Positions 1 to 5,237 of a stretch of DNA of 5,237 nt are shown piece after piece. The stretch is from Ferroglobus sp. Lineage in GTDB: Archaea; Halobacteriota; Archaeoglobi; Archaeoglobales; Archaeoglobaceae. The first letter of the stretch is position 1, and every line of letters begins with the position of its first letter. The notes under the pieces were generated by a model, which was given only the letters and a program-made list of their open reading frames with translations, was not told the origin of the DNA and ran no database searches. The stretch lies in the NCBI GenBank assembly GCA_015520115.1, contig WAQS01000150.1, positions 1 to 5,237 of the forward strand, given 5' to 3'. The position numbers were made by a program, and so were the translations under genes.

Positions 1-104
1 ACCTTCCCCTCACCAACAACTTTCGCTATTACCGTGCCTCCCGGCTTCAGATTCAGAATTTTCCTGAGCTTTGAGGTCGTGTCCATTCGGATTTTGCTCA
101 TCAT
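1..104 (-). CDS. Partial gene at left edge, unrecognised, possibly AbrB-like N-terminus
   Basis: A leftward open frame runs off the window at base 1. From tandem ATG codons at 104-102 and 101-99 it gives 34 codons before the edge, starting MMSKIRMDTTSKLRKI and then containing NLKPGGTVIAKVVGEGK. The pattern of a short strand, an 'LRKxLxLKPGG' segment and a 'TVIAKVV' strand resembles the swapped-hairpin AbrB/SpoVT fold, but the usual 'G-x-I-x-IP' motif is not seen, so the family is a weak inference. The frame is open upstream to the stop of the tRNA-binding gene at 186, so a GTG at 113 or a TTG at 167 could also be the start; none has a convincing Shine-Dalgarno site. The opposite strand is also open here over 1-153, but its product has no recognisable feature. 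Confidence 0.4.
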   Translation of the reverse strand, partial: MMSKIRMDTTSKLRKILNLKPGGTVIAKVVGEGK

Positions 105-185
105 CAGAAGCACTTCAATCTCGCGGATTCCAAGGAAAGTCTCAAAAGTATTGTGACATCCATTCAAACCTTGAGTAAGATTAAG

Positions 186-824
186 TTACCTCTCCACAAT
201 TTGGTAAAGCACTGCCTCCACCTCACCAAGCTTGTCAGCTATGCTTTTTATTTCGTCGAAGCTTAGCTCTCCCTTCTTCTCAAAAGAGGCGTCAACAAAC
301 ATGCCATCGCTAACAACATCTCCGAACTTTCTTGGAGGCAGGTGGCTAACAACTACTCTCTCCGAACTTGCAAGTTTTTCCGAGTTCGTGACAACATCAA
401 AACGCTTTCCGCAATCGACAACGCAAAGCCACAGCTTGTTCGATATCTTATTTGCCGAAACGATTTCTCCTGCGAAATACCTTATAGCGAAACCTATTCT
501 TTCGATCTCCCCTCTTTCAAAGAGGTCTGGGAGAGAAGAGATGTAATCCAGCCAGTATTCGGCAAGCCTTTTATTAAAATCTTCTTCAGCATTTGTCAAG
601 GCTTTTGAAATCTCCTTTGCTAAATCTAAAAGATTTCCACAGGATTTCGCAAGCTCTTCTGGAGGCATATAGGAATATTTCAAAACCTGTATCTCGTTCG
701 TCAAATTTCTCGCCAAACTCACGAGTTCCTTTCTCCTTTGAACCTTAACGTTTTGCAGCAATTTTTCCAGTTCAGCAGCCCCTTTTTCTGCTATTAGAAT
801 TCTGAAGTCTTTCGACGTGTCCAT
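186..824 (-). CDS. tRNA-binding (EMAP/CsaA-type OB-fold) domain protein
   Basis: A 212-residue protein with two parts. Residues 1 to about 105 are predicted helical and open with MDTSKDFRILIAEK, which I recall as a typical beginning for this archaeal family. Residues of about 110-180 read as the OB-fold tRNA-binding domain also found in CsaA, EMAP-II and the C-terminus of bacterial MetRS: a first strand around FAGEIVS, a strand-turn-strand with LWLCVVDCGK, then VVTN (144-147), LPPRKFGDVVSDGMF (162-176). The likely role is cytoplasmic binding of tRNA or another structured RNA; no catalytic motif is visible. The frame extends upstream to a TTG at 911 (29 more residues), but that stretch overlaps the MNT gene, looks unlike the family and lies over a TATA-like box, so the ATG at 824 is preferred. 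No strong Shine-Dalgarno precedes it. It lies 40 bp downstream of the MNT gene on the same strand. The domain call is from remembered family patterns, not a search. Confidence 0.78.
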   Translation of the reverse strand: MDTSKDFRILIAEKGAAELEKLLQNVKVQRRKELVSLARNLTNEIQVLKYSYMPPEELAKSCGNLLDLAKEISKALTNAEEDFNKRLAEYWLDYISSLPDLFERGEIERIGFAIRYFAGEIVSANKISNKLWLCVVDCGKRFDVVTNSEKLASSERVVVSHLPPRKFGDVVSDGMFVDASFEKKGELSFDEIKSIADKLGEVEAVLYQIVER

Positions 825-864
825 GCACTTAGTTAAGCCGAGCTGATATAACTCTTGCGAAGAG

Positions 865-1209
865 TTAAAATTCTTCGTAAACATCAATGAACTTTTTATA
901 CCACTTTTCAAAAATTTCTGGCGTTACCAAATGCACTTCAACACCTATAAGCTCCCCGACTTTTTCTTCCACCTTTTCCATCACTTCCCCGTACCTTACT
1001 TTGTCGGCTTTCTTTGAAATCACAAGGATGTCAAGATCGCTTAAAGGTGTGTAATCTCCTCTAACAACACTTCCAAAAACTACGACTTTAACCTCATCTC
1101 CCAAAATTTCTTCAAACGCTTTTTTCAATTTCATCGTCAGTCCCCTATAATTTTTAAATAACTTTCTTTTTCTTTCCGCAATTTCTAAGGCTATTTCAAC
1201 CCCTCTCAT
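865..1209 (-). CDS. MNT-family minimal nucleotidyltransferase (MntA-like)
   Basis: A 114-residue single-domain protein of the DNA polymerase beta-like nucleotidyltransferase fold. Numbered from the ATG at 1209, the strand VKVVVF leads into GSVVRG (GS at 46-47), followed by SDLD with metal-binding Asp at 58 and 60; this is the G-S-x(n)-D-x-D signature. The next core strand, VEVHLV, has Glu at 91 where the third acidic residue is expected. Residues 1-35 form a helix often seen in front of the core in archaeal members. In characterised MntA-HepT pairs, the MNT protein transfers AMP to the HEPN partner and neutralises it; whether this one does so is inference. The frame also opens at a TTG at 1218, but the ATG at 1209 is the simpler start. 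It overlaps the end of the HEPN gene (1196-1209), implying co-translation. No strong ribosome-binding site is visible. Confidence 0.85.
   Translation of the reverse strand: MRGVEIALEIAERKRKLFKNYRGLTMKLKKAFEEILGDEVKVVVFGSVVRGDYTPLSDLDILVISKKADKVRYGEVMEKVEEKVGELIGVEVHLVTPEIFEKWYKKFIDVYEEF
893..900 (-). promoter_or_regulatory. TATA-like box inside the MNT 3' end, candidate promoter of the tRNA-binding gene
   Basis: Read on the minus strand this is TATAAAAA, preceded by the purine-rich AAAAGTGG, where an archaeal BRE would sit. A start of transcription about 25 bp downstream would fall near 871, giving a leader of roughly 45 nt before the ATG at 824. It supports that ATG over the upstream TTG, since it would exclude a start at 911 or 884. 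A-rich coding DNA gives such matches by chance. Confidence 0.35.
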
Positions 1210-1558
1210 ACATCTCAAAAACTCTTTTGACGAAATTTAACGCCTCCTCAGCCTCCTCCTTCTCGTAAGTAAAAGGCAAGTATCTCGCTCCGATGTATGC
1301 TCTTTCAAGTTCTCTCAGCAGTCTTCTGTTCCTATCAAGAAATTCGGAAATTTCCGGCTCTACTTTCCTAACCTCCTCGTTTAGCGTTATTAGCGAGTGC
1401 GTTTTGGAGAAATAACCTACCCTCTTTGCCAGGATATATTTAAGGAGGAGCTGCAACGCCTGTTCCAGATGGAACATGCAGAGGTCGTAAAACTCCTTAG
1501 CCACATCATCCTCCGCTTCTTTCAAAAATTTCTTCGCTCTATCGAAAAGCTCCTCCAT
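1196..1558 (-). CDS. HEPN domain protein, partner of the MNT gene
   Basis: A 120-residue all-helical protein. The run around CMFHLEQALQLLLKYIL (residues 27-43) is the hallmark of HEPN proteins paired with MNT nucleotidyltransferases, and the order HEPN then MNT with overlapping ends fits a two-gene module. THSL (53-56) sits where these proteins usually have a His-containing turn. Near the C-terminus the sequence YIGARYLPFTY (88-98) matches the 'Y-x-x-(A/S)RY' variety of the family rather than the HepT type. The R-x(4-6)-H ribonuclease motif of active HEPN toxins is not present: the His at 54 is eight residues after Arg 46 and no other Arg-His pair fits. The protein may thus be a non-catalytic substrate-binding partner or a degenerate toxin. 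No Shine-Dalgarno site precedes the ATG, and a TATA-like element about 27 bp upstream suggests a leaderless transcript. Confidence 0.85.
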   Translation of the reverse strand: MEELFDRAKKFLKEAEDDVAKEFYDLCMFHLEQALQLLLKYILAKRVGYFSKTHSLITLNEEVRKVEPEISEFLDRNRRLLRELERAYIGARYLPFTYEKEEAEEALNFVKRVFEMYERG

Positions 1559-1685
1559 TAAAATAAGTCTGTAAAGTTAGGTTAAAAGCTTTTTGAGGAG
1601 ATTTAACGATTGTCGAACACAAAGTAAAATAGCAAGAGTTAAAAAACCATACAAACGACCCTCTACTGTCTTTAGAGGTGATGCA
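1559..1685. promoter_or_regulatory. Divergent intergenic promoter region between HEPN-MNT and sucCD
   Basis: This is the only gap between oppositely directed genes, so promoters for both blocks must lie in it or in flanking coding DNA. For the HEPN gene, CTTTTAAC on the minus strand (1588-1581) is centred about 27 bp from its ATG, fitting a leaderless start. For sucC, GTTAAAAAA beginning at 1638 is a possible A/T-rich box that would place transcription start near 1665-1670, just ahead of its ribosome-binding site. A short palindrome AAAAGCTTTT lies at 1584-1593 and overlaps the presumed HEPN box; it could be an operator or chance. The boxes are weak matches. Confidence 0.4.
1675..1682 (+). 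promoter_or_regulatory. Shine-Dalgarno site of sucC
   Basis: GAGGTGAT is complementary to the archaeal 16S rRNA 3' end and lies 3 nt before the ATG at 1686. It selects that ATG over the TTG at 1593 that opens the same frame. Confidence 0.8.
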
Positions 1686-2831
1686 ATGAGGCTGCATGAG
1701 TATCAGGCTAAACAGATTTTTGCTAAGTACGGTATAAAAATTCCAAGAGGAAAACTCGCGACGAACGTTGAAGAAGTTAAAAGAGCTGCGGAAGAACTTG
1801 GAGGAAAAGTCGTTTTGAAATCTCAGATACTGGTTGGTGGAAGAGGGAAGGCTGGGGGAATAAAACTTGCTAACAGCGTTGATGAGGCTGTTGAGATTGC
1901 TAAAGGTCTCTTCGGGAAGGTTATAAAAGGGCATAGAGTTGAGAAGATCTACGTCGAGGAGCAGCTTGACATAAAAAAAGAGATGTACGTAGGATTGACT
2001 TTAGATAGAGCTGAAAAAGGAATCGCTTTAATAGTCAGCAGCGTTGGAGGAATGGACATAGAGGAGATAGCAGCAGAGCATCCGGAGAAAATAGCGAGGG
2101 TTACGATAAATCCCCTTTACGGTTTGTTCGACTATCAGATAAGAGAGGTTCTTTACAAGTCTGGAATGCCGAAGGAACTTCACAAAGAGCTGACGGCGAT
2201 AATTAAGTCTCTTTATAAAATACTGGTGGATCACGAAGCTGAGCTTACAGAAATTAACCCGCTCGTTTTAACTGACAAGGGGCTATATGCAGCAGATGCA
2301 AGATTGAACGTGGATGACAACGCTCTCTACAGGCATCCAGAGCTTAAGGAGATGAGAGACTACACCGAAGTCGACCAGATTGAGAGGATTGCCGAGGAGA
2401 AGGGGTTAAACTACGTAAAGCTCGACGGAAATATTGGGGTTATAGCCAACGGAGCCGGAATGAGCATGTCCACGATGGATTTAATTTACTTGGAAGGCGG
2501 AAAACCGGCTAATTTCCTTGACATAGGTGGAGGAGCGAGCAGCGAAGTTGTAAAAGAGGCGATAAAGACCATTTTAATGGACAAAAACGTGAAGGTCATC
2601 TTCATGAACATTTTCGGAGGCATAACGAGATGCGATGAGGTAGCGAAAGGACTTGTTAAGGCTTTTCAGGAGATTGAAGTTCCGGTGCCGATCGTGTTAA
2701 GATTGGCTGGGACTAACGAAGAAGAGGGAAGGAAAATCATTGAAGATTTTCTTGAGAAGGAAAAGAAGAACATAATAGTTGTGGAGACGATGGAGGAGGG
2801 AGCTAAGAAAGCTGTTGAATTGGCGAGGTGA
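1686..2831 (+). CDS. sucC: Succinyl-CoA synthetase (ADP/GDP-forming), beta subunit
   Basis: The beta subunit of succinate-CoA ligase, which with SucD interconverts succinyl-CoA + NDP + Pi and succinate + CoA + NTP in the cytoplasm. The 381-residue length is standard (E. coli SucC is 388). The N-terminus [16 protein letters not shown] is the classic start of the ATP-grasp domain. Visible landmarks are the nucleotide-binding stretch around [14 protein letters not shown] (45-58), the metal/nucleotide residues in LTEINPLV (187-194) and [10 protein letters not shown] (204-213), then the C-terminal CoA-ligase domain with [11 protein letters not shown] (255-265), FLDIGGGAS (277-285), [10 protein letters not shown] (308-317) and [11 protein letters not shown] (338-348). 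All expected motifs are intact. It is the first gene of the rightward operon and its TGA stop is part of the sucD ribosome-binding site, implying translational coupling that would suit a 1:1 complex. Nucleotide preference (ATP or GTP) cannot be read by eye. Confidence 0.97.
   Translation: MRLHEYQAKQIFAKYGIKIPRGKLATNVEEVKRAAEELGGKVVLKSQILVGGRGKAGGIKLANSVDEAVEIAKGLFGKVIKGHRVEKIYVEEQLDIKKEMYVGLTLDRAEKGIALIVSSVGGMDIEEIAAEHPEKIARVTINPLYGLFDYQIREVLYKSGMPKELHKELTAIIKSLYKILVDHEAELTEINPLVLTDKGLYAADARLNVDDNALYRHPELKEMRDYTEVDQIERIAEEKGLNYVKLDGNIGVIANGAGMSMSTMDLIYLEGGKPANFLDIGGGASSEVVKEAIKTILMDKNVKVIFMNIFGGITRCDEVAKGLVKAFQEIEVPVPIVLRLAGTNEEEGRKIIEDFLEKEKKNIIVVETMEEGAKKAVELAR
2826..2831 (+). promoter_or_regulatory. 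Shine-Dalgarno site of sucD, overlapping the sucC stop
   Basis: AGGTGA contains the sucC stop codon (TGA, 2829-2831) and lies 4 nt before a GTG at 2836. It identifies GTG as the sucD start; the frame also opens at an ATG at 2779, but that would add 19 basic residues encoded inside sucC that are foreign to the family. Confidence 0.8.
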
Positions 2832-2835
2832 GAGT

Positions 2836-3714
2836 GTGGCGATAATTATTGATGAAAACACGAAAGCGATCGTTCAAGGAATAACCGGCTCTCAGGGTAG
2901 ATTTCATACCGAAAGAATGCTCGCTTACGGAACGAAAATAGTTGCCGGAGTCACTCCGGGAAAGGGAGGAAGTAAAGTTTTTGATGTTCCCGTTTTCGAT
3001 AGGGTTAGTGAGGCTGTTGAAAAAACCGGAGCGAACGCAAGCGTAATCTTCGTTCCGGCTCCCTTTGCCACCGACGCCATATTCGAAGCTGTTGACGCCG
3101 GAGTGGAAGTTGTCGTCTGCATTACCGAAGGTATTCCAGTTTACGATGAGCTCAAAGCCTACAAAAAGGTTAAGGAAGCCGGAGTAATCCTCATCGGTCC
3201 TAATTGTCCGGGAGTGATTAGCGTAGGAAAATCCCACCTCGGAATAATGCCGACGCAGATTTTCAAAGAGGGTAACGTGGGAATCGTCTCAAGGAGCGGA
3301 ACCCTCACGTACCAAATAGCCTACAACCTAACCCGACTTGGAATAGGGCAAAGCACCGTGGTGGGAATAGGGGGAGATAGAATAGTTGGAATGAGTTTTG
3401 TTGAGATTCTTGAGATGTTTGAAGAGGATGATGAGACAGATCTTGTTGTGCTCATCGGGGAGATAGGCGGAACAGATGAGGAGGAGGCTGCCAAGTTTAT
3501 AGAAAAGAAGATGAGCAAGCCGGTCGTTGGGTATGTGGCTGGAATCACAGCACCTCCCGGAAAGAGAATGGGGCACGCGGGAGCGATAATAGAAGGAGGA
3601 AGAGGAACTGCTGAATCCAAGATAAAGGCTTTGGAGGAAGCTGGAGTTGAAGTGGGAAGAACGCCGATGGAAGTAGCTGAAATAGTGAAGAGAAAGCTGG
3701 AGGATAAGGCATGA
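2836..3714 (+). CDS. sucD: Succinyl-CoA synthetase (ADP/GDP-forming), alpha subunit
   Basis: The alpha subunit of succinate-CoA ligase, which carries the phospho-histidine intermediate and binds CoA. It has 292 residues from a GTG start (E. coli SucD is 289). The beginning, [21 protein letters not shown], read with Met at the first position, gives the CoA-binding Rossmann domain with GITGSQG at 15-21; TEGIP is at 97-101 and GPNCPG at 121-126. The second domain has SRSGTLTYQ (152-160), GIGGD (177-181) and the catalytic-histidine segment [15 protein letters not shown] (245-259), with the phosphorylated His at 247. Everything expected for activity is present. It follows sucC after 4 nt and overlaps the next gene by 4 nt (ATGA, 3711-3714), so all three are probably one transcript. 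Confidence 0.97.
   Translation: MAIIIDENTKAIVQGITGSQGRFHTERMLAYGTKIVAGVTPGKGGSKVFDVPVFDRVSEAVEKTGANASVIFVPAPFATDAIFEAVDAGVEVVVCITEGIPVYDELKAYKKVKEAGVILIGPNCPGVISVGKSHLGIMPTQIFKEGNVGIVSRSGTLTYQIAYNLTRLGIGQSTVVGIGGDRIVGMSFVEILEMFEEDDETDLVVLIGEIGGTDEEEAAKFIEKKMSKPVVGYVAGITAPPGKRMGHAGAIIEGGRGTAESKIKALEEAGVEVGRTPMEVAEIVKRKLEDKA
3699..3705 (+). promoter_or_regulatory. Shine-Dalgarno site of the flavoprotein gene
   Basis: GGAGGAT lies inside the last codons of sucD, 5 nt before the ATG at 3711. It supports this ATG, which itself overlaps the sucD stop codon. Confidence 0.7.
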
Positions 3715-5237
3715 GAGTCCAGCACGACATAGTAATTGTAGGAGCTGGACTCGCTGGATTGAGAGCAGCCATAGCTGCGGCTGAGAAGAACAAAAATTTG
3801 AGCATAGCCATAATCTCGAAAACCTATCCCATAAGGTGTCACTCCGTTTGTGCCGAAGGTGGGACTGCCGCAGTTTTAAGAGAAGACGAGGGGGATAGTT
3901 TCGATTTACATGCTTGGGATACCGTTAAAGGTTCGGATTTTCTTGCCGATCAGGATGCTGTAGAATTCTTCGTTAGAGAAATTCCGAGAGAGATCTTGCT
4001 TCTCGACAACTGGGGTTGTCCGTGGAGCAGGAGGGAGGACGGAAAAATTGCTCAACGAGCTTTCGGAGGGCAGAGTTTCGACAGAACGGTTTTCGCTAAA
4101 GACAGAACAGGGTTGCATGAGGTTCACACCCTTTACGAAAGAACTCTGATGTATCCGAACATAGTCAGATACGACGAGTACTTTCTGACTAATCTGATAA
4201 TAGAGGACAACGAAATCAGAGGTGTGACGGCAATAGAGCTTAAAACAGGCGATTTAATTCTCTTCGAGGCTAAAGCTGTAATACTCGCCACCGGAGGTGC
4301 TGGAAGACTCTACGGCTTCACAACCTACAGCCACCAAGTGACGGGAGACGGTATGGCTATAGCGTATAGATGCGGAATTCCGCTGAAGGACATGGAGTTC
4401 TTCCAGTTCCATCCCACAGGTTTAGTTCCCTCGGGCATTCTAATCAGCGAGGCGGCAAGAGGAGAGGGTGGATACTTGAGAAACAAGCACGGTGAGAGGT
4501 TCATGGAGAAGTACGCTCCAGAGAGAATGGAATTAGCTCCGAGGGATGTCGTAGCAAGAGCGATGTGGAAGGAGATAATCGAGGGAAGGGGATTCGAAAG
4601 CGAACACGGAGCTTACATAGCTTTAGATTTAACGCATTTGGGAGAGGAGAAGATAGAAGAGAGACTTCCCTTAATTAGAGAAGCCGCCAAGAAATTCGTT
4701 GGAATCGATCCCGTTGAAGAGCCTTTGCCTGTAAGACCCGTAGCCCACTACACGATGGGAGGAATCCACACCAACATGTGGACCGAAACGCCTGTAAAAG
4801 GATTATTTGCCGCCGGAGAGGTTGCTTGCGTTAGCATTCACGGAGCCAACAGGCTTGGAAGCAATTCCACAGCGGAGTGCTTGGTTTTTGGTAGAGTTGC
4901 TGGAGAGAGAGCTGCTGAATACGCAATGAGGAAAGACTTTAAGCATGTGGGCAATGAAGCATACAAAGAGGAGGAGAAGAGAATCTACGACGAATTTTTG
5001 GGAAGAAGTGGAGACGAAAGCCCGTATCAGATAAAGAAAGAGCTTAACGAGGTTATGGACAAGTACTTCTGGATATTTAGGACAGGAGACGAAATGAAAG
5101 AGGGAATTAAGAAGATAAAATAGCTTAAGGAAAGGTACAAGAACATTGAGATAGTAGATAAAAAGAGGAGGTTTAACACCGATCTTATTTACGCTTTCGA
5201 AGTCGGGTTCATGCTCGATTTGGCGGAAGTTGTTGCT
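3711..5237 (+). CDS. sdhA: Succinate dehydrogenase/fumarate reductase flavoprotein subunit (FrdA-like), partial, with in-frame amber at codon 471
   Basis: The FAD-containing catalytic subunit of complex II, which interconverts succinate and fumarate and passes electrons to an iron-sulfur subunit. [16 protein letters not shown] (5-20) is the dinucleotide-binding motif. [10 protein letters not shown] (42-51) holds His 44, the expected site of covalent FAD. Substrate-site segments follow: FQFHPTG (231-237), ARGEGGYL (249-256), PRDVVARAM (277-285), [10 protein letters not shown] (342-351), [13 protein letters not shown] (377-389). The Glu at 49 (Gln in E. coli SdhA), WGCPWSRR and HGANRLGSN resemble FrdA more than E. 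coli SdhA, though archaeal genes of this type are usually called sdhA. A TAG at 5121-5123 closes the frame after 470 codons, short of the usual 560-600. The frame then continues with [10 protein letters not shown] and [20 protein letters not shown], matching the C-terminal domain of the family, and leaves the window still open. Translation ending at TAG would leave all active-site residues but lose the C-terminal domain. The start follows sucD by an ATGA overlap. Confidence 0.93.
5121..5123 (+). other. In-frame TAG inside the flavoprotein gene
   Basis: TAG lies between codons for EGIKKIK and LKERYKN with no frame shift on either side. The position falls in a charged helix of the C-terminal domain where homologues vary among Glu, Lys and similar residues; GAG, AAG and CAG are each one substitution away. 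An insertion or deletion cannot explain it because the frame is unchanged. Candidate explanations are a nonsense mutation, a base-call error, or amber decoding (pyrrolysine or a suppressor tRNA). Nothing within the window decides between them. Confidence 0.9.

Noticed and set aside
232..608. Plus-strand open frames across the tRNA-binding gene
   Set aside because: Both are overlapped by the minus-strand gene with family-like sequence and show no motif of their own.
825..911. Upstream TTG start (911) for the tRNA-binding protein
   Set aside because: The extra 29 residues overlap the MNT gene and are unlike the family; the MDTSKDF start at 824 fits remembered homologues and the TATA-like box.
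1593..1685. 31-residue N-terminal extension of SucC from a TTG at 1593
   Set aside because: The ATG at 1686 has a strong ribosome-binding site and gives the canonical N-terminus; the upstream bases are better read as promoter.
3321..3842. Long open frame on the minus strand across sucD and the flavoprotein gene start (173 codons)
   Set aside because: It is antisense to two well-supported genes, is serine/proline/threonine rich without a recognisable domain, and reflects the codon bias of the opposite strand. Other antisense frames at 2803-3237, 1539-1934 and 3906-4127 were rejected for the same reason.
5121..5123. A frameshift as the cause of the early stop
   Set aside because: Family-like sequence continues in the same frame on both sides of the TAG, so a substitution is required, not an insertion or deletion.
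5165..5172. Perfect Shine-Dalgarno-like GAGGAGGT shortly after the amber codon, possibly for reinitiation of the C-terminal part
   Set aside because: No ATG, GTG or TTG lies at suitable spacing; the next in-frame ATG is at 5211, about 39 nt away. The bases are explained by Lys-Arg-Arg codons of the conserved frame.
1..5237. CRISPR arrays, insertion sequences, tRNA or rRNA genes
   Set aside because: No repeat-spacer pattern, no terminal inverted repeats or transposase motifs, and no cloverleaf or rRNA-like stretch was seen on either strand.

Overview
The window looks archaeal and hyperthermophile-like, most plausibly Archaeoglobales (for example a Ferroglobus or Archaeoglobus relative). Reasons: GC in the low-to-mid 40s by eye, Arg written mostly as AGA/AGG and Ile often as ATA, short overlapping genes, Shine-Dalgarno sites of the AGGTGA/GGAGG type, TATA-like boxes at archaeal spacing, a HEPN/MNT gene pair, and a tRNA-binding protein of a type I know from methanogens and relatives. 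The species is inference.

Layout. Bases 1-104 (minus strand) hold the start of an unrecognised gene that runs off the left edge and looks somewhat AbrB-like. Bases 186-824 (minus) encode a tRNA-binding OB-fold protein of about 212 aa. Bases 865-1209 (minus) encode a minimal nucleotidyltransferase (MNT), and 1196-1558 (minus) its overlapping HEPN partner. A divergent promoter region of about 127 bp (1559-1685) separates this leftward block from a rightward operon: sucC (1686-2831), sucD (GTG start at 2836, stop at 3714) and a FrdA/SdhA-type flavoprotein gene (3711 to the right edge).

The three rightward genes are tightly packed: sucC stop inside the sucD ribosome-binding site, and an ATGA overlap between sucD and the flavoprotein gene. 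Together they encode two consecutive citric-acid-cycle steps, succinyl-CoA <-> succinate and succinate <-> fumarate. The iron-sulfur and membrane-anchor subunits would be expected just beyond the right edge.

The main anomaly is in the flavoprotein gene. After 470 codons there is an in-frame TAG at 5121-5123. The same frame continues for 38 more codons to the window edge with sequence that fits the conserved C-terminal domain of this family. This is therefore not the natural end of the gene. It is a nonsense mutation, a base-call error, or a decoded amber codon (for example pyrrolysine). None of the five complete genes in the window ends in TAG, which is compatible with reassignment but far too small a sample to show it.
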